This document shows, piece after piece, positions 45,467 to 57,677 of a DNA stretch of 64,000 nucleotides (its first letter is position 1; the number at the start of each line of letters is the position of its first letter). The notes under the pieces are model-generated. The model was not told the origin of the DNA, did not search any database, and worked only from the letters and a program-made list of their open reading frames with translations. The stretch covers positions 108,528,620 through 108,592,619 of the forward strand of contig CM060900.1 in assembly GCA_030762935.1 (NCBI GenBank), in the 5' to 3' direction. The stretch comes from Hymenopus coronatus (taxonomy: Eukaryota; Arthropoda; Insecta; Mantodea; Hymenopodidae). Both the position numbers and the translations under genes were made by a program.

Positions 45467-46098
45467 GAATATTTCAAGAAAATCCCCACCCCAAACTACC
45501 CCTTACATGGAACATTTCTCGAAAATTTTGATTTTCTCAATAATGGCCCTAACGATTTTGATTAAAATACCTTATGTATAAGATATTTTTATAGCAAACG
45601 AAATATATATCTTGAATTTTCTGGGAATAGCTTCTGAAGACCTCGTAATGACTTTTATGTAACTGGCAAACCGTAAGAGATATACAAAAATCAACTACAC
45701 AAAAAATGTAGATCTCACTAAAGTACTCATATTTGTGTCATATACATTTTTTAGAGTTAACCGTTTTCGAAATATTCCGGATTATTGGTTTAAATTTTAA
45801 GACACTTAAACTTTTCTCAAACGAGAAGATATATTTTTTCTCGTTTCCTGTTTGTTTACTCCTGGCAAGCAAAGAGATTGGAATTTCAATTATTTCAAAA
45901 AGCGACTGGCTTTTAAAGTACAAGACTGTTTGCTTTAGCCTGTGCAGTTCATTTCCCTTCTACTTACAAGGAACCAGTAATAAGACCAATTCTGCTTATG
46001 TTTATCTTGATTAGCATGATGTGCATAACAGATTAAAGTTTTGAATAAAAGGTTTGTTTACCGAACACTAGAGTACATCATGTGAAAGGAAAACATTG
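45467..46098 (-). mobile_element. Repeat H, lacking the hairpin end
   Basis: It starts at tttcaagaaaatccccaccc and runs through aacgattttgattaaaatac, cttgaattttctgggaatag and cttctacttacaaggaacca to the worn acatcatgtgaaaggaaaac end. Confidence 0.83.
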
Positions 46099-46258
46099 GA
46101 TTTTTACCCTTCTACTTTAATGGAACCAAGTAATAAGGACAATTTCTTCTAATGCTTATTTTGATTAGCGTGAAGTAGACAAAAGAATAAGATTTTTAAC
46201 AATAATTTGTTACAGAGATGTAGAAAAAGTAATGTAAATGGAACACATCTGATTTTTT
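46099..46258 (-). mobile_element. Repeat H, 5' fragment
   Basis: A second, shorter copy in the same orientation: cccttctactttaatggaac, gattagcgtgaagtagac, and aaatggaacacatctgattt. It follows the preceding copy directly. Confidence 0.78.
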
Positions 46259-47355
46259 GAACGATGATACACATGAAAGGATACTTGGTTTATTCCTTAT
46301 CCTTATAATTTATACACATCAGTAATATATTTAATCCAAATCTAACAACTCTTGGCATTCTTTTAACCAAAATAAATTTATAAGTCGATGTTCGTATAGA
46401 TGTTTATCTTCTAATATCAGAAGGCAAATCATCATCCATGTTTTAAACTGAATGTGGAATTAAAAATAAACCAAAGGTGTTTTGGACAGTTTTTGGCAGA
46501 AGTAAAAGTTCTTAACAGACGTCAGTAGTGTTAAAAGTAGAAAATGCTACCACTTAGAGTTATAAAATTAATTTACTCTATTGTAGCGGAATGTGTACAC
46601 GGGCTCATTCGAGTAGAGCGCGAATCTGAGTTATAGAATACCTGTAGCCATCCATAAAATGGCGCATGATATTAATGTCGGCTTACGGAATTGGCAGAAC
46701 CTGAAGGAGTAATTGTACAATAAATATTACAGTTTCTCAAAAGATTATTAAGTTTAGTTAATCTTTTAACCTCTTAATAAATTAGCACGTTATAAGTGAA
46801 AGCTTTAACCTATTAATAAATTAAAATGTTACATCACTTTCATTGTTTTATTTTTTTCACTGCATCCGTTATATAGGATTTTATGGTTCTGTAGCTCATC
46901 ATGTTGTCAACGCTGATGCTAAGCAACGCAGCAACTGAACGTCGGAACACATTGAGCATCAAAACCGCGAAATAGGTAAAACAAACTATTTATAACCTAT
47001 AATGCATCTATAAATATTCAGAACTATCTAAAAATAGTATGTGCCATTCCTGTTAAAATCTATTTTATTCTCCTTTTGACACTTGTATCATAAATAACTA
47101 TTATCATACTCGTCGATGAGTTATCATTTCATGACCGATTATAATAATACGAGTGCCAACAAAGAGATGTCGATGTGAGCAGGGCGGTCGGATCTGATGG
47201 TGATAACCTCTGCGCAGCGCAGGGGACCCTAACGTTTCCAGATTGAACATCCCAGCCCTTCTCCTATACTCAGGTTTGGAAATAAGTTGTCTGCACGTCC
47301 GCCGTACAGGTACAAATTTATCCATAGTGCTTGGACCTGTAACTTTGAAAATTAT

Positions 47356-47360
<5 letters not shown>
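46259..47360. other. Unassigned sequence, 1.1 kb
   Basis: No supported feature. A minus-strand frame at 47104-47325 has weak LINE-like character but not enough to call. Confidence 0.5.

Positions 47361-47391
<31 letters not shown>
47361..47391. repeat. (AT)n microsatellite
   Basis: About 30 bases of AT repeat immediately before a repeat H fragment. Confidence 0.95.
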
Positions 47392-47394
<3 letters not shown>

Positions 47395-47602
47395 GTATTT
47401 AACGGTCTTTTCGTTTTTGAGCTATGCTGTCCACAGACATACGCACACACAGACTTACACAGACCTTTTTCCAAAAATGTTTTTTTGGATTCAGGGAGTT
47501 CCAAAATATGTATTTCCGGTGAAATCTCGGTACCGAATTTTTGGGTGCATTACAATACCTTCTCAACACACTGTACACAGTACGTGTAGAGAAAGTAAAA
47601 AT
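47392..47602 (+). mobile_element. Repeat H, 3' fragment
   Basis: It begins tttggtatttaacggtcttt and continues through the CA-rich block and tgtatttccggtgaaatctc to gtgtagagaaagtaaaaatt. Confidence 0.82.
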
Positions 47603-48069
47603 TGGGTTCGCATTACTCACAGTGGGCAGATTAAAATCGCCGATTACCGGCATATAGGTGGCAAGTACACACTAATTAAGTTATATGCTTTGTCTTGAAG
47701 GTCAAACCTTAGAGTTAGTAGCTCATAATAATTGTCTTGCACGAGGTCACATTTTCTAGTAGTTATATTGCTGCGATAGTAATCAAGGCTCCTCCATTCT
47801 CTCCTTTGTACTTTTTCTAACAATTACTACTTACGTACATAGCAGGTAGATAAGGTATTGTTTGGAAGGGATTCGAGGTGATAATCACGTCTCACCCTCC
47901 AGCTCTGCACCCCATTCATGACGCTTTCGGGTCGAGATGAGGGATGCAGCGGCCGGGTGGTAGATCTTAGTCCTTTGCTGATGTGCCACGGAGCTAATGC
48001 ACCCCACCAAAAATCCGAGACCTAAGTTTCATCGATAATACATGATTGTGGACGCCTAAATTTAAAAAG
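47603..48069. other. Unassigned sequence
   Basis: Nothing recognised. Confidence 0.45.
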
Positions 48070-48849
48070 AAATCGGTTCTGTTAGATTCACATGCCTTTC
48101 TCTAACTATTCTATAAGAAAATACTCTTATAAAAGCTTTTTTTCATGCTAATCAAGATAAACGTAAGCAGAAATGGCCTTACAAGTTAGTTCCTTATAAC
48201 GTTATAAGTAAGGTAAATAAAGGAGTATACTACGCCAAAGCTATAGTCAAATCCTTTAATAGCTGTCGCATTGTGAAACAATTGAAATTAGATTCTCTAT
48301 GCAAACAAAAAAGAGAGCTGAAAGGAAACATGATTTCCCGTTTCAGAAAAGTTTAAGTAAATTAAAATTGAAACAAATAACAATGAATATCTCGGAAACA
48401 GTTAACTCTACAAAAAATGTGTATGACATAAGTTGTGTGTATTAACTAGATCTACATTTTTTGTGTTGTAAGCTTTTGTCTTCTCTTGCGGTTTACCAGT
48501 TACACAAAAGTATCCAGAAAGAAGAGGTTTCAGAGGAAATTCCCAGAAGGGTCAAGATGTAGATTTTAATTGCCATATATATTTTTTTAACATACCGTAT
48601 TTTTGTCAATCTTCGTGTCGCATCCTTGAAAGATGCTAAACTTAATACCAAGTTAGGTATTTAACTGATTTTTCGTTTTTGAGTAATGCTGTACACCGAT
48701 CTTTTTTCTAAAATTGTTTTTTTTTAATGGATTTACTAAGGGAGTATTCAAATATGTTTTTCCAATGAAATCTCGGTATCGAATTTTTGGATGGAATACA
48801 ATACTTTTTGCCTAATATGTACATTGTACATACGTGCTAGAGAAAGCAA
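48070..48849 (+). mobile_element. Repeat H, near-complete copy
   Basis: It runs from ttctgttagattcacatgcc through tcttcgtgtcgcatccttga to tacgtgctagagaaagcaaa. About 100 bp around the Lys-rich central block are missing. Confidence 0.85.
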
Positions 48850-49375
48850 ATGTGATGCATGGTATTCCCATGAATTTTTCTACCTATTCTTTAAAATGCT
48901 TTTTAAAACATCTATTTCATGTTATTCTGGATAAAGACTTTTAGAATTGCTTTTTTCATATATTTCCTTGTAGGTTCAATTGGAATAGCGGAATACAGTA
49001 GGCTTGAGCGATTGTAAAACCCTTTAGAGCTAGTCGCTATTTATGATGTCTTTGAAATTCTCTTTGACTGACCGGAACAAAATGAATAGCGAATTCGCAT
49101 TTGGAAAAAAAAACATGAGCGATTGAAAACTCAAACCAATAAAAAGGAATATTTCGGAACTGTTAAGTCAACAGCAACATTGTTTGACACATTGTTTGCT
49201 TTATCGAGGTCTATATTTTTTGTGTAGTAAGAGTTTAACTATATCTTACGGTTTACCAATTGGGAAAGGTTATTCAGAATGAAGACGACTTCAGAGGCTG
49301 TTCCCAAAACTTCCAAGATGTGCATTTAATTTCTTATGAAAATCTCGTAAACTATGATATTTGAATAGAAATCTG
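48850..49375 (+). mobile_element. Repeat H, head-to-tail second copy, truncated
   Basis: It follows the previous copy with only an A tract between: aaatgtgatgcatggtattc. It includes cttcagaggctgttcccaaa and stops at the tgatatttgaatagaaat block. Confidence 0.82.
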
Positions 49376-49399
49376 AGGTGCCCATTCACTCGACGTCCT

Positions 49400-49560
49400 C
49401 TAAATATCTGTAATTTTTTTTCCTTTTTTAAACATTTTCTCTACGTTTCTGTTGTTTGCCTTTTTTATTTACAAATGGGCACACGTGTATATACATTTTC
49501 AAACACACAATCATCCATGCCCGAGGTGGTACTCGAGCCCGCAATCACGTTAGCGAGCGC
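49400..49560 (-). mobile_element. tRNA-derived SINE, family D, worn copy
   Basis: The minus-strand B-box complement tactcgagcccgc lies near 49533, with cgttagcgagcgc at the head side. The T-rich tail side begins near 49410. It lies between two plus-strand repeat H segments. Confidence 0.6.
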
Positions 49561-50379
49561 GACTATTAAAAAGTTTATTCTTTATCTACTTCATACTAAT
49601 CGAGATAAACAGCAGAAATTATTTTATTACTTACTTCTTTATAAGTAAAGGGAATACACTAGACTAAAACGATGGTCAAATGTTTTAAAAGTTGGTTGAT
49701 ATGGGATTGAAATTCGTTTCTTTTAGTGGCCAGTAGTTGAAGATTCCGTATAAGTAAACTCTTAAGTATTTTAAAATTGAAACCAATTACAAAGTAATAC
49801 ATCGGAAATGGTCAACGCCACAAAAATAAAAAAATAAATAAAGAAATAAAACAAATTGCATATGACAAATTATGTCTCTAAACGAGATCTACATTTTTGT
49901 GCAGTAAGTGTTTATCTATCTCTTATCTATAGTTTACCAGTTATGCAAAAATTACCCAGAATGAAGAGATACTCAGAGGTAAATTCCCAGTAAATTCAAG
50001 GTATATATTTTATTTATCATCTTAATGTCTTATATAGGTTATATTAAACAGTCATTAGAGCCATTTTTGAGAAAATCAAAATTTTTGAAATTCTGTCCAT
50101 CTAAAAGGTAGTTTGTGGTGGAGGGTTTTTCCTCAGAATATTTGTCTCTCATCCTTGGAAGATACTAAATCTAAATACCAAGTTTGGTAGTCTAAGGGCT
50201 TTTCGTTTTTGAGTTATCGTGTTTAAAGTCACACACGGACCTTTTTCTAAAAAGGTGTTATTCTTTTTTATATACAGGGGACCCCAAAACATATATTTCT
50301 GTTTAAATTTGTATCGAATATTTGGGTGATAAATACCTCCTCTACCTGTGTACTGTGTGCTAAGTAGAGACAGTAAAAA
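49561..50379 (+). mobile_element. Repeat H, copy lacking the first 40 bases
   Basis: It starts at attaaaaagtttattcttta and ends gctaagtagagacagtaaaa. All central blocks are present, including ctcagaggtaaattcccag and catccttggaagatactaaa. Confidence 0.83.
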
Positions 50380-50497
50380 TTGTTAGAGCCATTTTGAGAA
50401 AACTAAAATGTTCCATGTATAGGGTTGTTTGGTGTGAGGCATTTTGGGCCGAGCTTTGGTTCTTAACCAATTTTTTGCTTTTCAGATCTGCGTTTCA
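50380..50497 (+). mobile_element. Repeat H, central fragment
   Basis: It restarts abruptly at tgttagagccattttgagaa right after the end of the preceding copy and continues to the ttttgcttttcagatctgcg block. This is the remains of another tandem unit. Confidence 0.7.
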
Positions 50498-50700
50498 CAC
50501 ACCGGCGGTGACACTGATGATACATGAATGATGATGGAGCACCGGTGGAATGCGATGGCGGGGGAAACCGGAGTACCCGGAGAAAACCCGCCCAGCGCCG
50601 CTTTGTCCACCTCATATCTCACATGCGGTCGCTTGGGATCGAACCCCGGCCGTCTAGATGAGAGGCTACTGGTCTAACCACTCGGCCACGGCGCGGCCCA
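50498..50700 (-). mobile_element. tRNA-derived SINE, family A short form
   Basis: The minus-strand head at the right end (complement of ccactcggccacggcgcggc) with B-box complement gatcgaaccccggccg is followed leftwards by gagaaaacccgcccagc and the 3' part atggagcaccggtggaatgc. It is the same form as 30228-30442 and 54237-54388. Confidence 0.88.
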
Positions 50701-50771
50701 TTTGGTAGTAGATATTGCTGTTGAGACCTCTGATATTTTGGTAATAAATATATATTCGTTATATTTATGCA

Positions 50772-51545
50772 TTTATCATTCCTTGCCAATTCGATACCGA
50801 GATTTCGCCGGAAATACAGGTGTTAGTGTCCTCTATATGTATAAAATAAATTACAAAAATATTCGTGTGTGTATGTGTCTGTGAACACTATAAAAAAAAT
50901 AAAAAAAAAAAGTCGATAAAATATCAAACTTAGTATTTAAGTTGCAACTTCCTGGTAATTAACTTTGCAACTTCCAAAGAATGCGACGCGAAGCTTTTGA
51001 GAAATATTCCCCCAACCAGAGTTACCCTTTATATGGAAAAAAAATTCGAAAATTTTTTATTTTCTCAAAATTGGCTCTAACAACTTTGATTAAAGTACTG
51101 TATTTTAAAACTATTTGCATGGCAAATAAAATGTATATCTTGAATTTTGGGGAATAGCATCTGCAAACCTCTTTTTTCTGGATGACTTTTGCATAACTTT
51201 TGTAAAACTGGTAAACGTAAGAAATAGACAAAATACTAACTCCATAAAAATGCGGATCTCGTTGAAACACACAGTTTATTTTCGTGAAGTTGCCCATTTC
51301 CAAGATATTCCTTGTTATTAGTTTTAGTTTTAAGACATTTAAGCTTTTCTCAAGTGGAAATTTGTCAACTCCTGGCCATGCAAAGAAATTAATTTCAATC
51401 ACATAGCAACCAGCTTTTAATACCCTTTCTGCTATCTTCTGTTTATTTTGATTAGCACTAAATAAAGAGAAAGATTTGCTTTTTTAAGAGTAATCTGTTG
51501 CAGAATAGCTAGAGAAAGTCATGTGAATGGAACACGTTATATTTT
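50772..51545 (-). mobile_element. Repeat H, hairpin end lost
   Basis: It starts at ccttgccaattcgataccga and ends agagaaagtcatgtgaatgg. The order of central blocks is preserved, with an A-rich expansion near 50890-50910. Confidence 0.85.
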
Positions 51546-51987
51546 TAAGTTATCCCAAAAATAAGCAGAGTTATGTTTTCTCTTTAACCTTCTGGTCTGA
51601 GCATAAATGCTAGCACGAAAAGGAGGGACGATCCTTATGTGACCATGGAAGGAACTTTACGATGATGTTCCAGAATTCCAGATGCTTGATACGCTGATCT
51701 ACTGCTGGCCCTATTCCCTTCACCATCTCATAAATGTCTTTTCCAGATTCAGGTATATTATTTCCACTGCATTCCTTCTCTCGTACTGGTTAAGGTCGTC
51801 CAGCTCCCAAGTGTTTCACTAACTAATTCTTCAGTAGGTATAGCTTTTCTTGTTTTAAAGATATTATTTTATCCAAACATACATTTAACCTCATATGTAT
51901 ATTGTTGCTTAATTGCCGTAGATTCTCATCCAGGTTTTCATGAAGCAGACGAAACCTGACTTTTTCTGTATTTTTTCCTTTACATTT
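51546..51987. other. Unassigned sequence
   Basis: Nothing recognised. Confidence 0.5.
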
Positions 51988-52764
51988 TTTTACTTTCTCA
52001 ACACGTAATATATACATAGTGTATACAGCAGGTATTGTATTCCACCCAAAAAAATTGATACTGAGATAATATATGTTCTGAGACTCCCTTAATCCAACGA
52101 AAAGCATGTATCTGTGGACAGCAGAGCTGAAAAATGAAAAGTTTGTTAATACCAAATTTTGCATTTAAGTTTGTATCTTACGAGGATACGACTTGAAGAT
52201 CTTAAAGAAAATACCCCACCCCAACTACCTTTACATGGAAACATTTTCGAAAATTTTGATTTTCTCAAAAATGGCTCTAACGATTTTAATTATAATTAAA
52301 GATATTTACATTACAACTAAAATGAATATCTTGAATTTTCTGGGAATAGTCTCCGAAGAGCTTTTTTACTCTGGACCGCTTTTGCACAATTTTGCATAAC
52401 GGTTAAAGCGTAAGAGGTAGACAAAGACGTAATACACAAAAAATGTAGATCTCGTTAAAAAACATAATGTATGTCATATACAGTTATCTTGTTATTTATT
52501 TCAGTTTTAAATTAGCTAAGTTTTCCCAAATGGCACCATGCAAAGCGAACCCAACCTCAATTGTTTCACATAGCGACCAACTTTTAAAAAAAATGACTAT
52601 CGCTTTAATCTAATTTACTCCCTTCTTTCCCTTCTACTAACACTTAAGCAAGTAATAAGATCAGTTCTGTTAATGTTTATCTCGATTAGCATGATGTAAA
52701 TCCCGTAGATACATCAGTAGTAAGAATAGCTTGATTTGGAACAGCTAGAGAAAGTTATGTGAAT
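51988..52764 (-). mobile_element. Repeat H, near-complete copy
   Basis: It runs from tttactttctcaacacgtaa through cttgaattttctgggaatag to gctagagaaagttatgtgaa. The last roughly 25 bases of the far end are missing. Confidence 0.86.
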
Positions 52765-53257
52765 CTTCCTAGTAACTCTACGCTGGTGACGTAACAAATA
52801 TGGAGGTAAGGAAGAGTGCTAGGAGGATTCAGCGTAGGACTAATAAAATATTTGTTATACACATTTTACAGGCACTATATTTATTACATTGTTTTGTATG
52901 TACATATTAACTGTAATTGCCGAATTTAATTAGATTTGTTATTCTTCTTGGCGATTAGCTTATCCGTGTTGGGTTCGAAACGGAACTGTTTAGTTGTTCG
53001 TTGTCTTAGGAGCAGATTAAAAGATAAGCTGTTGTAGTTAAAGTGAAGCTGTTGAATTTGCTGTGTTGTAGTATTGTACGAAATAAAATGGCGATTATCT
53101 AAAAATGGAAAGCTTACAGATTAAGGAAGCACTCTCTTTCAAACTTCAAAAGGATGATAATAGGTTGCCATCCACACTATAGAAAAAGGTGTATTATAAT
53201 ATGCTCCAGCATTTACAACGAATTTAAAATATTACTTAATTTAACTTAAAACAATGC
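52765..53257. other. Unassigned sequence with short hairpin
   Basis: The stretch 52766-52850 can form an imperfect hairpin around ctacgctg and cagcgtag. Nothing else is seen. Confidence 0.4.
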
Positions 53258-54143
53258 TGAAAAATCTTATGTGTTCCATTCACATGACTTTCTCTACATC
53301 TCTGAAACAAATTATTGATTAAAAGCTTATGCTTCTATTAACTTCATTCAGATCGAGGAAAAATTATCAGAAATAGTCTTATTACTTGCTTCTTTGTAAG
53401 TATAAGCAGAATAAGGGAGTACCATAGTTAAAGTGATAGTCAAAAGCTGGTTGCTATGTGACTGAAATTCCTTTGTTGTATGGACAGGAGTTGACAAATC
53501 CCTGCATGAGAAAAGTATAAGTTTTACAAAGCTGAAACAAAAAACAAGGAATATCTTAAAAACGTTCAATTCCAGGAAAGAAAATGTATATAACAGAGAT
53601 TGTGTATTTTAATGTGCTCTAAATTTTTGTGTGGTAAATTTTGTGCATCTCTTATGGTTTAGCAGTTATGCAAAATTCCGTAAAATTCATCCAGAATAAA
53701 ATAGTCTTCATAGGATATTCCCAGAAAATTCAAAATATACATTTTATTTGTTAGGTAAATATTTTTAATATACGAAATTTTAATCAAAGTCGTTAGAGCC
53801 ATTTTTGAGAAAATCAAAATTTTCGAATTTTTTTCATGTAAAGGGTAGTTTGGGATGGGGGGATTTTTCTCAAAATCTTCGTGTCGTGTCCCTGGAAAAT
53901 ACTAAACTTCAATACCAAGTTTGATATTTTACCGACTTTTCGTTTTTGAGTTATCGTGTTCACAGGCACACGGACAAACTGACACACGGACACACACAAG
54001 GACCTTTTTCTGATAATGGTTTTTTTCTATACACGTGACCCTAAAACGTATATTTCCAGTGAAATCTCGGTATCGAATTTTTGGGTGGAGTGCAATACCT
54101 TCTCTATACACTATGTACATAGTGCGTGTAGAGAAAGTAAAAA
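53258..54143 (+). mobile_element. Repeat H, best preserved copy
   Basis: It runs from aaaaatcttatgtgttccat to the intact hairpin cactatgtacatagtgcgtg and agagaaagtaaaaa, with every internal block. It is a good reference for the family: inner ctttctcta near 53288, CA-rich block near 53965-54000, hairpin near 54100-54135. Confidence 0.92.
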
Positions 54144-54203
54144 TAGTATAGTGAAATAAGGTGCGTTGTTATATACACAATAAAATAAACTAACAAAAAA
54201 AAT

Positions 54204-54236
54204 CTGATGTGTTTCATTCACATGATTTTTTTAAAT
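54204..54236 (+). mobile_element. Repeat H, extreme 5' fragment
   Basis: Only aaatctgatgtgtttcattc and acatgattttt remain before SINE sequence begins. Confidence 0.6.
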
Positions 54237-54388
54237 AGCGTTTAATCCCCGCTGTAACTACTTGTGGCACCTCAGGCGATGACGCTGATGATACATGGAA
54301 TGAAGATGGGGCACCGGTGGAATGCGATGGCGGAGAAACCGGAGAACCCAGAGAAAACCTGCCCCCGCCGCTTTGTCCAACACAAAAC
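54237..54388 (-). mobile_element. SINE family A short form, head missing
   Basis: The 3' part (gcgtttaatccccgctgtaa, tgatgatacatggaatgaag, gcaccggtggaatgcgatgg) and the gagaaaacctgccc block are present. The sequence stops at ccgctttgtccaacaca, before the tRNA-like head. Confidence 0.82.
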
Positions 54389-55934
54389 ACATGCCTTTCT
54401 CTAGCTGTTTAAACATATTACACAACATGCTTTAGCCTCATAAAAAGTAACAAAATATTGACTTTGTAATTTGTAACGCGACATTTTGACTGCCCGACAC
54501 TGATTCTCTAATGCCTTGGAATCTCTAACCTGCGGAAGGAAATGATGTTATGGCTCCATTCTGTGAGAGCAAAGAAAAACAATGTATTTGTGGTATTAAT
54601 GAAAGTTGGCAAGATTACTCAGGAAGGGTTAATGCGTTTGATTGTTTATTTCATTTTATCCTTATGATTCATGACCTTATGAAACACCTTATTTAATCTA
54701 AGTTTTATGATAAATATTACTGTCTTAGCATCCTTCGCATTATACGCCGTGCTTTCTAGGCAACTTCTCCATCGTACATGTGCTACATTAAGCCCTTCCC
54801 CTTAGGGCTGACACTCACTTCAAAATACTGATTCAAAGCATTGACCACATGGCACAGTTTGAAATGGACATTCAGTAGCGAATTGCCAACATTTCCCTCA
54901 AATATGCCTAAATATCTAAGGACATTTTTGCTGTTATTTTGGAACAGTAATTTAGAACGTAGTATATTTTTAAGTGAAACAGTTGATTTGTTACTGAAAA
55001 CCAATCACCATTCTCGTCTTGAATAGATGCTGTTGTCTCCGCACACAGCCAAGCCTTCTCTCACTAGGGAATGAAAACATTCTAACCTCTTTGAATAACA
55101 GCATTTCAAAAGTTACAGTCCACTGGCTGAAACTTCAAATTAATCAATGGAATTTTCTGATTTCAGGTATTACCCACCTTTCTGCTCGATTTGTTGTGAC
55201 GTCATCTTGGACCTGTACTGTAAGTTGACTAATAAATATTACAAACAATGGCTTGTCAGTTTCTTGTATTTAATTAGTGTGAAACATTGTTAATTTTTAA
55301 TTGAATTATCAGTATCATGGTGTGCTCTGTTGGCGCCTGTAAATTATAAACTGATTGATTGAAACAAACGCATGGTACTCGGCATTGTTTCTGCTACTAA
55401 GTTACTCTTGAATGACATGGCTGACAGCCCGGTGTTCCCACGACACGAATGCAGTAGTCGACCAATCAACTGAGCGTATTGGAAAATATGTGAAACAGAC
55501 ACGATATTTACCTCAGTCTCACGTCGAAGGAGAAGGTGTCATCGATGTACACTCACTACAGACACAATCATGTCATATGAAAGCAAAGTGCTCTTCTCCA
55601 TTGGGAGTAGGGCATAAAACGTTTGCAACTGAGAAAACTAAAAGAAACAGCTGGCTTATTAATGAAAAAATAAATAAAAAGATGGATGTTTGGAACAAAG
55701 AGTTGGAGGGTTGATAATTTCTGTAGGAAGTGAAGCAACAATTCTTTCAGTGCCAGTTCATGGACACTGCTGATGAAATATTTAGGCATTGTACTTTTGC
55801 CACATGAATTAATCACCTGGTTATAAATTATTCCAAATGTACAGATCGATCACATTCCAAACAAGTTACATGCTACAAGGCGTAGGGACGCTGTTGCTTA
55901 ATAAGAAAAATCAGGGACTAATGTAGTTATTTTG
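54389..55934. other. Unassigned sequence, 1.5 kb
   Basis: No recognised repeat. The frame 55412-55714 (100 residues, Lys-rich C-terminus with LINEKINKKMDVWNKELEG) is the longest non-repeat open frame in this part, but it has no known domain or homologous copy. I do not call it a gene. Confidence 0.5.
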
Positions 55935-55935
55935 C

Positions 55936-56470
55936 TCTCTTTTTACTTTCACTAACAAGTATGAATATAGTCCTTCCAAAAATATATACCGAGGCTTCAC
56001 CGGAAATACATGCTATAAGGCATCGAATAAAAGAGGGCATCTCTAGAAAAAGATCCGTGCGTTTTTGTATTTCTTGTGAACAGCATAACAGCATAAATTC
56101 GCTACCTTCCAAATATACAACACGAAGATTTTCAAAAATATACTCTCACGTCCAACCGTCCTTTACATGGAACCTTTTCGATTTTTGTGTGACAAAATGG
56201 CTAACGGTTTGACAAAATATCACTCCACAAAGATACTTACATTTAAAATAAAATCTATATCTTTAATTTCTGCCATTAACTTGTGAAATCTTCTTCTTTC
56301 AGAAGGAAGTTTATATAATCTTCTATAAGTGGTACATTTTAAGTGATAGACGAAAACTTACTAAACAAAAAGTGTAACTCTATTCAAAACACACAATATA
56401 TTTCAAATAACTATTTTTGGCATGAGCTACTGCCGAAATATCCATTATTAATGGTTTGAATTGTCCAATG
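55936..56470 (-). mobile_element. Repeat H, worn and truncated
   Basis: It runs from tttttactttcactaacaag through accgaggcttcaccggaaat and acaacacgaagattttcaaa to ccgaaatatccattattaat. The 5' third of the element is absent. Confidence 0.78.
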
Positions 56471-56579
56471 CTTACTCATTTCTTTAAATTCCTGTCGATT
56501 TTCAGTGCTTCTCGCGATTTCATGAAAATACGATGTAATTTTAAGGCCCAGTTCTGTAACATTTGGCTGTCGCGGTTTC

Positions 56580-57540
56580 CTTTTTACTTTCTCTACTTAG
56601 TACATAATATATGGGTAGAGAAGGTATTGCATCCCAACCAAAAAATCGGTACGGGAATTTCACTGGAGATATACGTTTTAGGGTACACTGTTTAAAAAAA
56701 AGAAAAGATTTTAAGAAACTTTAAGCTCTATGGACCTTAAGCTCATTTTTGAGCATCATTTTGCCGACTTAATTCATCATCCGATATGACCCACCAAGTT
56801 AAAGAACGTTAAACGAAAAAAAAATCGTATGTGTATGAACGAAAAGTTGGTTAAATACTAAACTTCCTAATTAAGCTCAGCATCTTCCAGGATTTAACAC
56901 GAAGAGTTTTAAGAAAATATCCCCATCTCATACTACCCTTTACACGGAATATATTTTTGAAAATTGTGATTTTTCTCAAAAATGGCTCCAACGACTTTGA
57001 TTACCACATATTAAAGATATTTATACGAAAAATAAAATGTACCTACATATTGAATTTTCTGTCAATTGCTTCTGAAGAGTACTTCATTCTGGATGACTTT
57101 ACCATAACGTAAGAGATAGACAAAGGCTTACAAAGCAAAACATGTAGATCTCAGTAAAACACACAATTTATGTCATATACACTTTTTCTGTAGCGTTAAC
57201 CGTTTCCGAAATATTCCTTGTTGTCGGTTTCAATTTTGAACTGTTGAAAACTTTCCTCAAAATGGAAGTCATCTTTCGTTCCATCTCATTTGTTTTGTCC
57301 CTAACCGTGCAAATAGAACCACTCTTCAATTGTTTCACATAGCACTCAAAGCATTTCACTATCACTTTGGCCTGGTATACTCCCTTATTTTCTTTTTACT
57401 TATAAGGAAGCAAGTAATAAGAAATTTCTGCTAATATTGATCTCGATTAGCATGAAGTAGATAAAAGCATATTCTTTAAGAATATTTTGTTTGTAGAAGA
57501 GATATGTAAGGTCATGTGAAAGGAACAAGTCAGATTTTTT
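56580..57540 (-). mobile_element. Repeat H with about 100 bp insertion
   Basis: It runs from tttttactttctctacttag to gtcatgtgaaaggaacaagt. Between about 56715 and 56825 it carries sequence not found in other copies (aagctctatggaccttaagc onwards) in place of the CA-rich block. Confidence 0.85.
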
Positions 57541-57677
57541 CAACGATAGTGTGTTACAGAAATATTACTCACACGCAAATGAAATCAATAATTCACCTAC
57601 AGCTGTTGCACAGGGTGGTTCCAGTAGCAAGGTTACCAACTGTGTAAAAGTGGCTATAGGTAATTTATTGCCGCAAG

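Noticed and set aside
47104..47325. C-terminal end of a LINE reverse transcriptase on the minus strand (NLETLGSPALRRG)
   Set aside because: The match to the usual C-terminal pattern is too short and broken to support.
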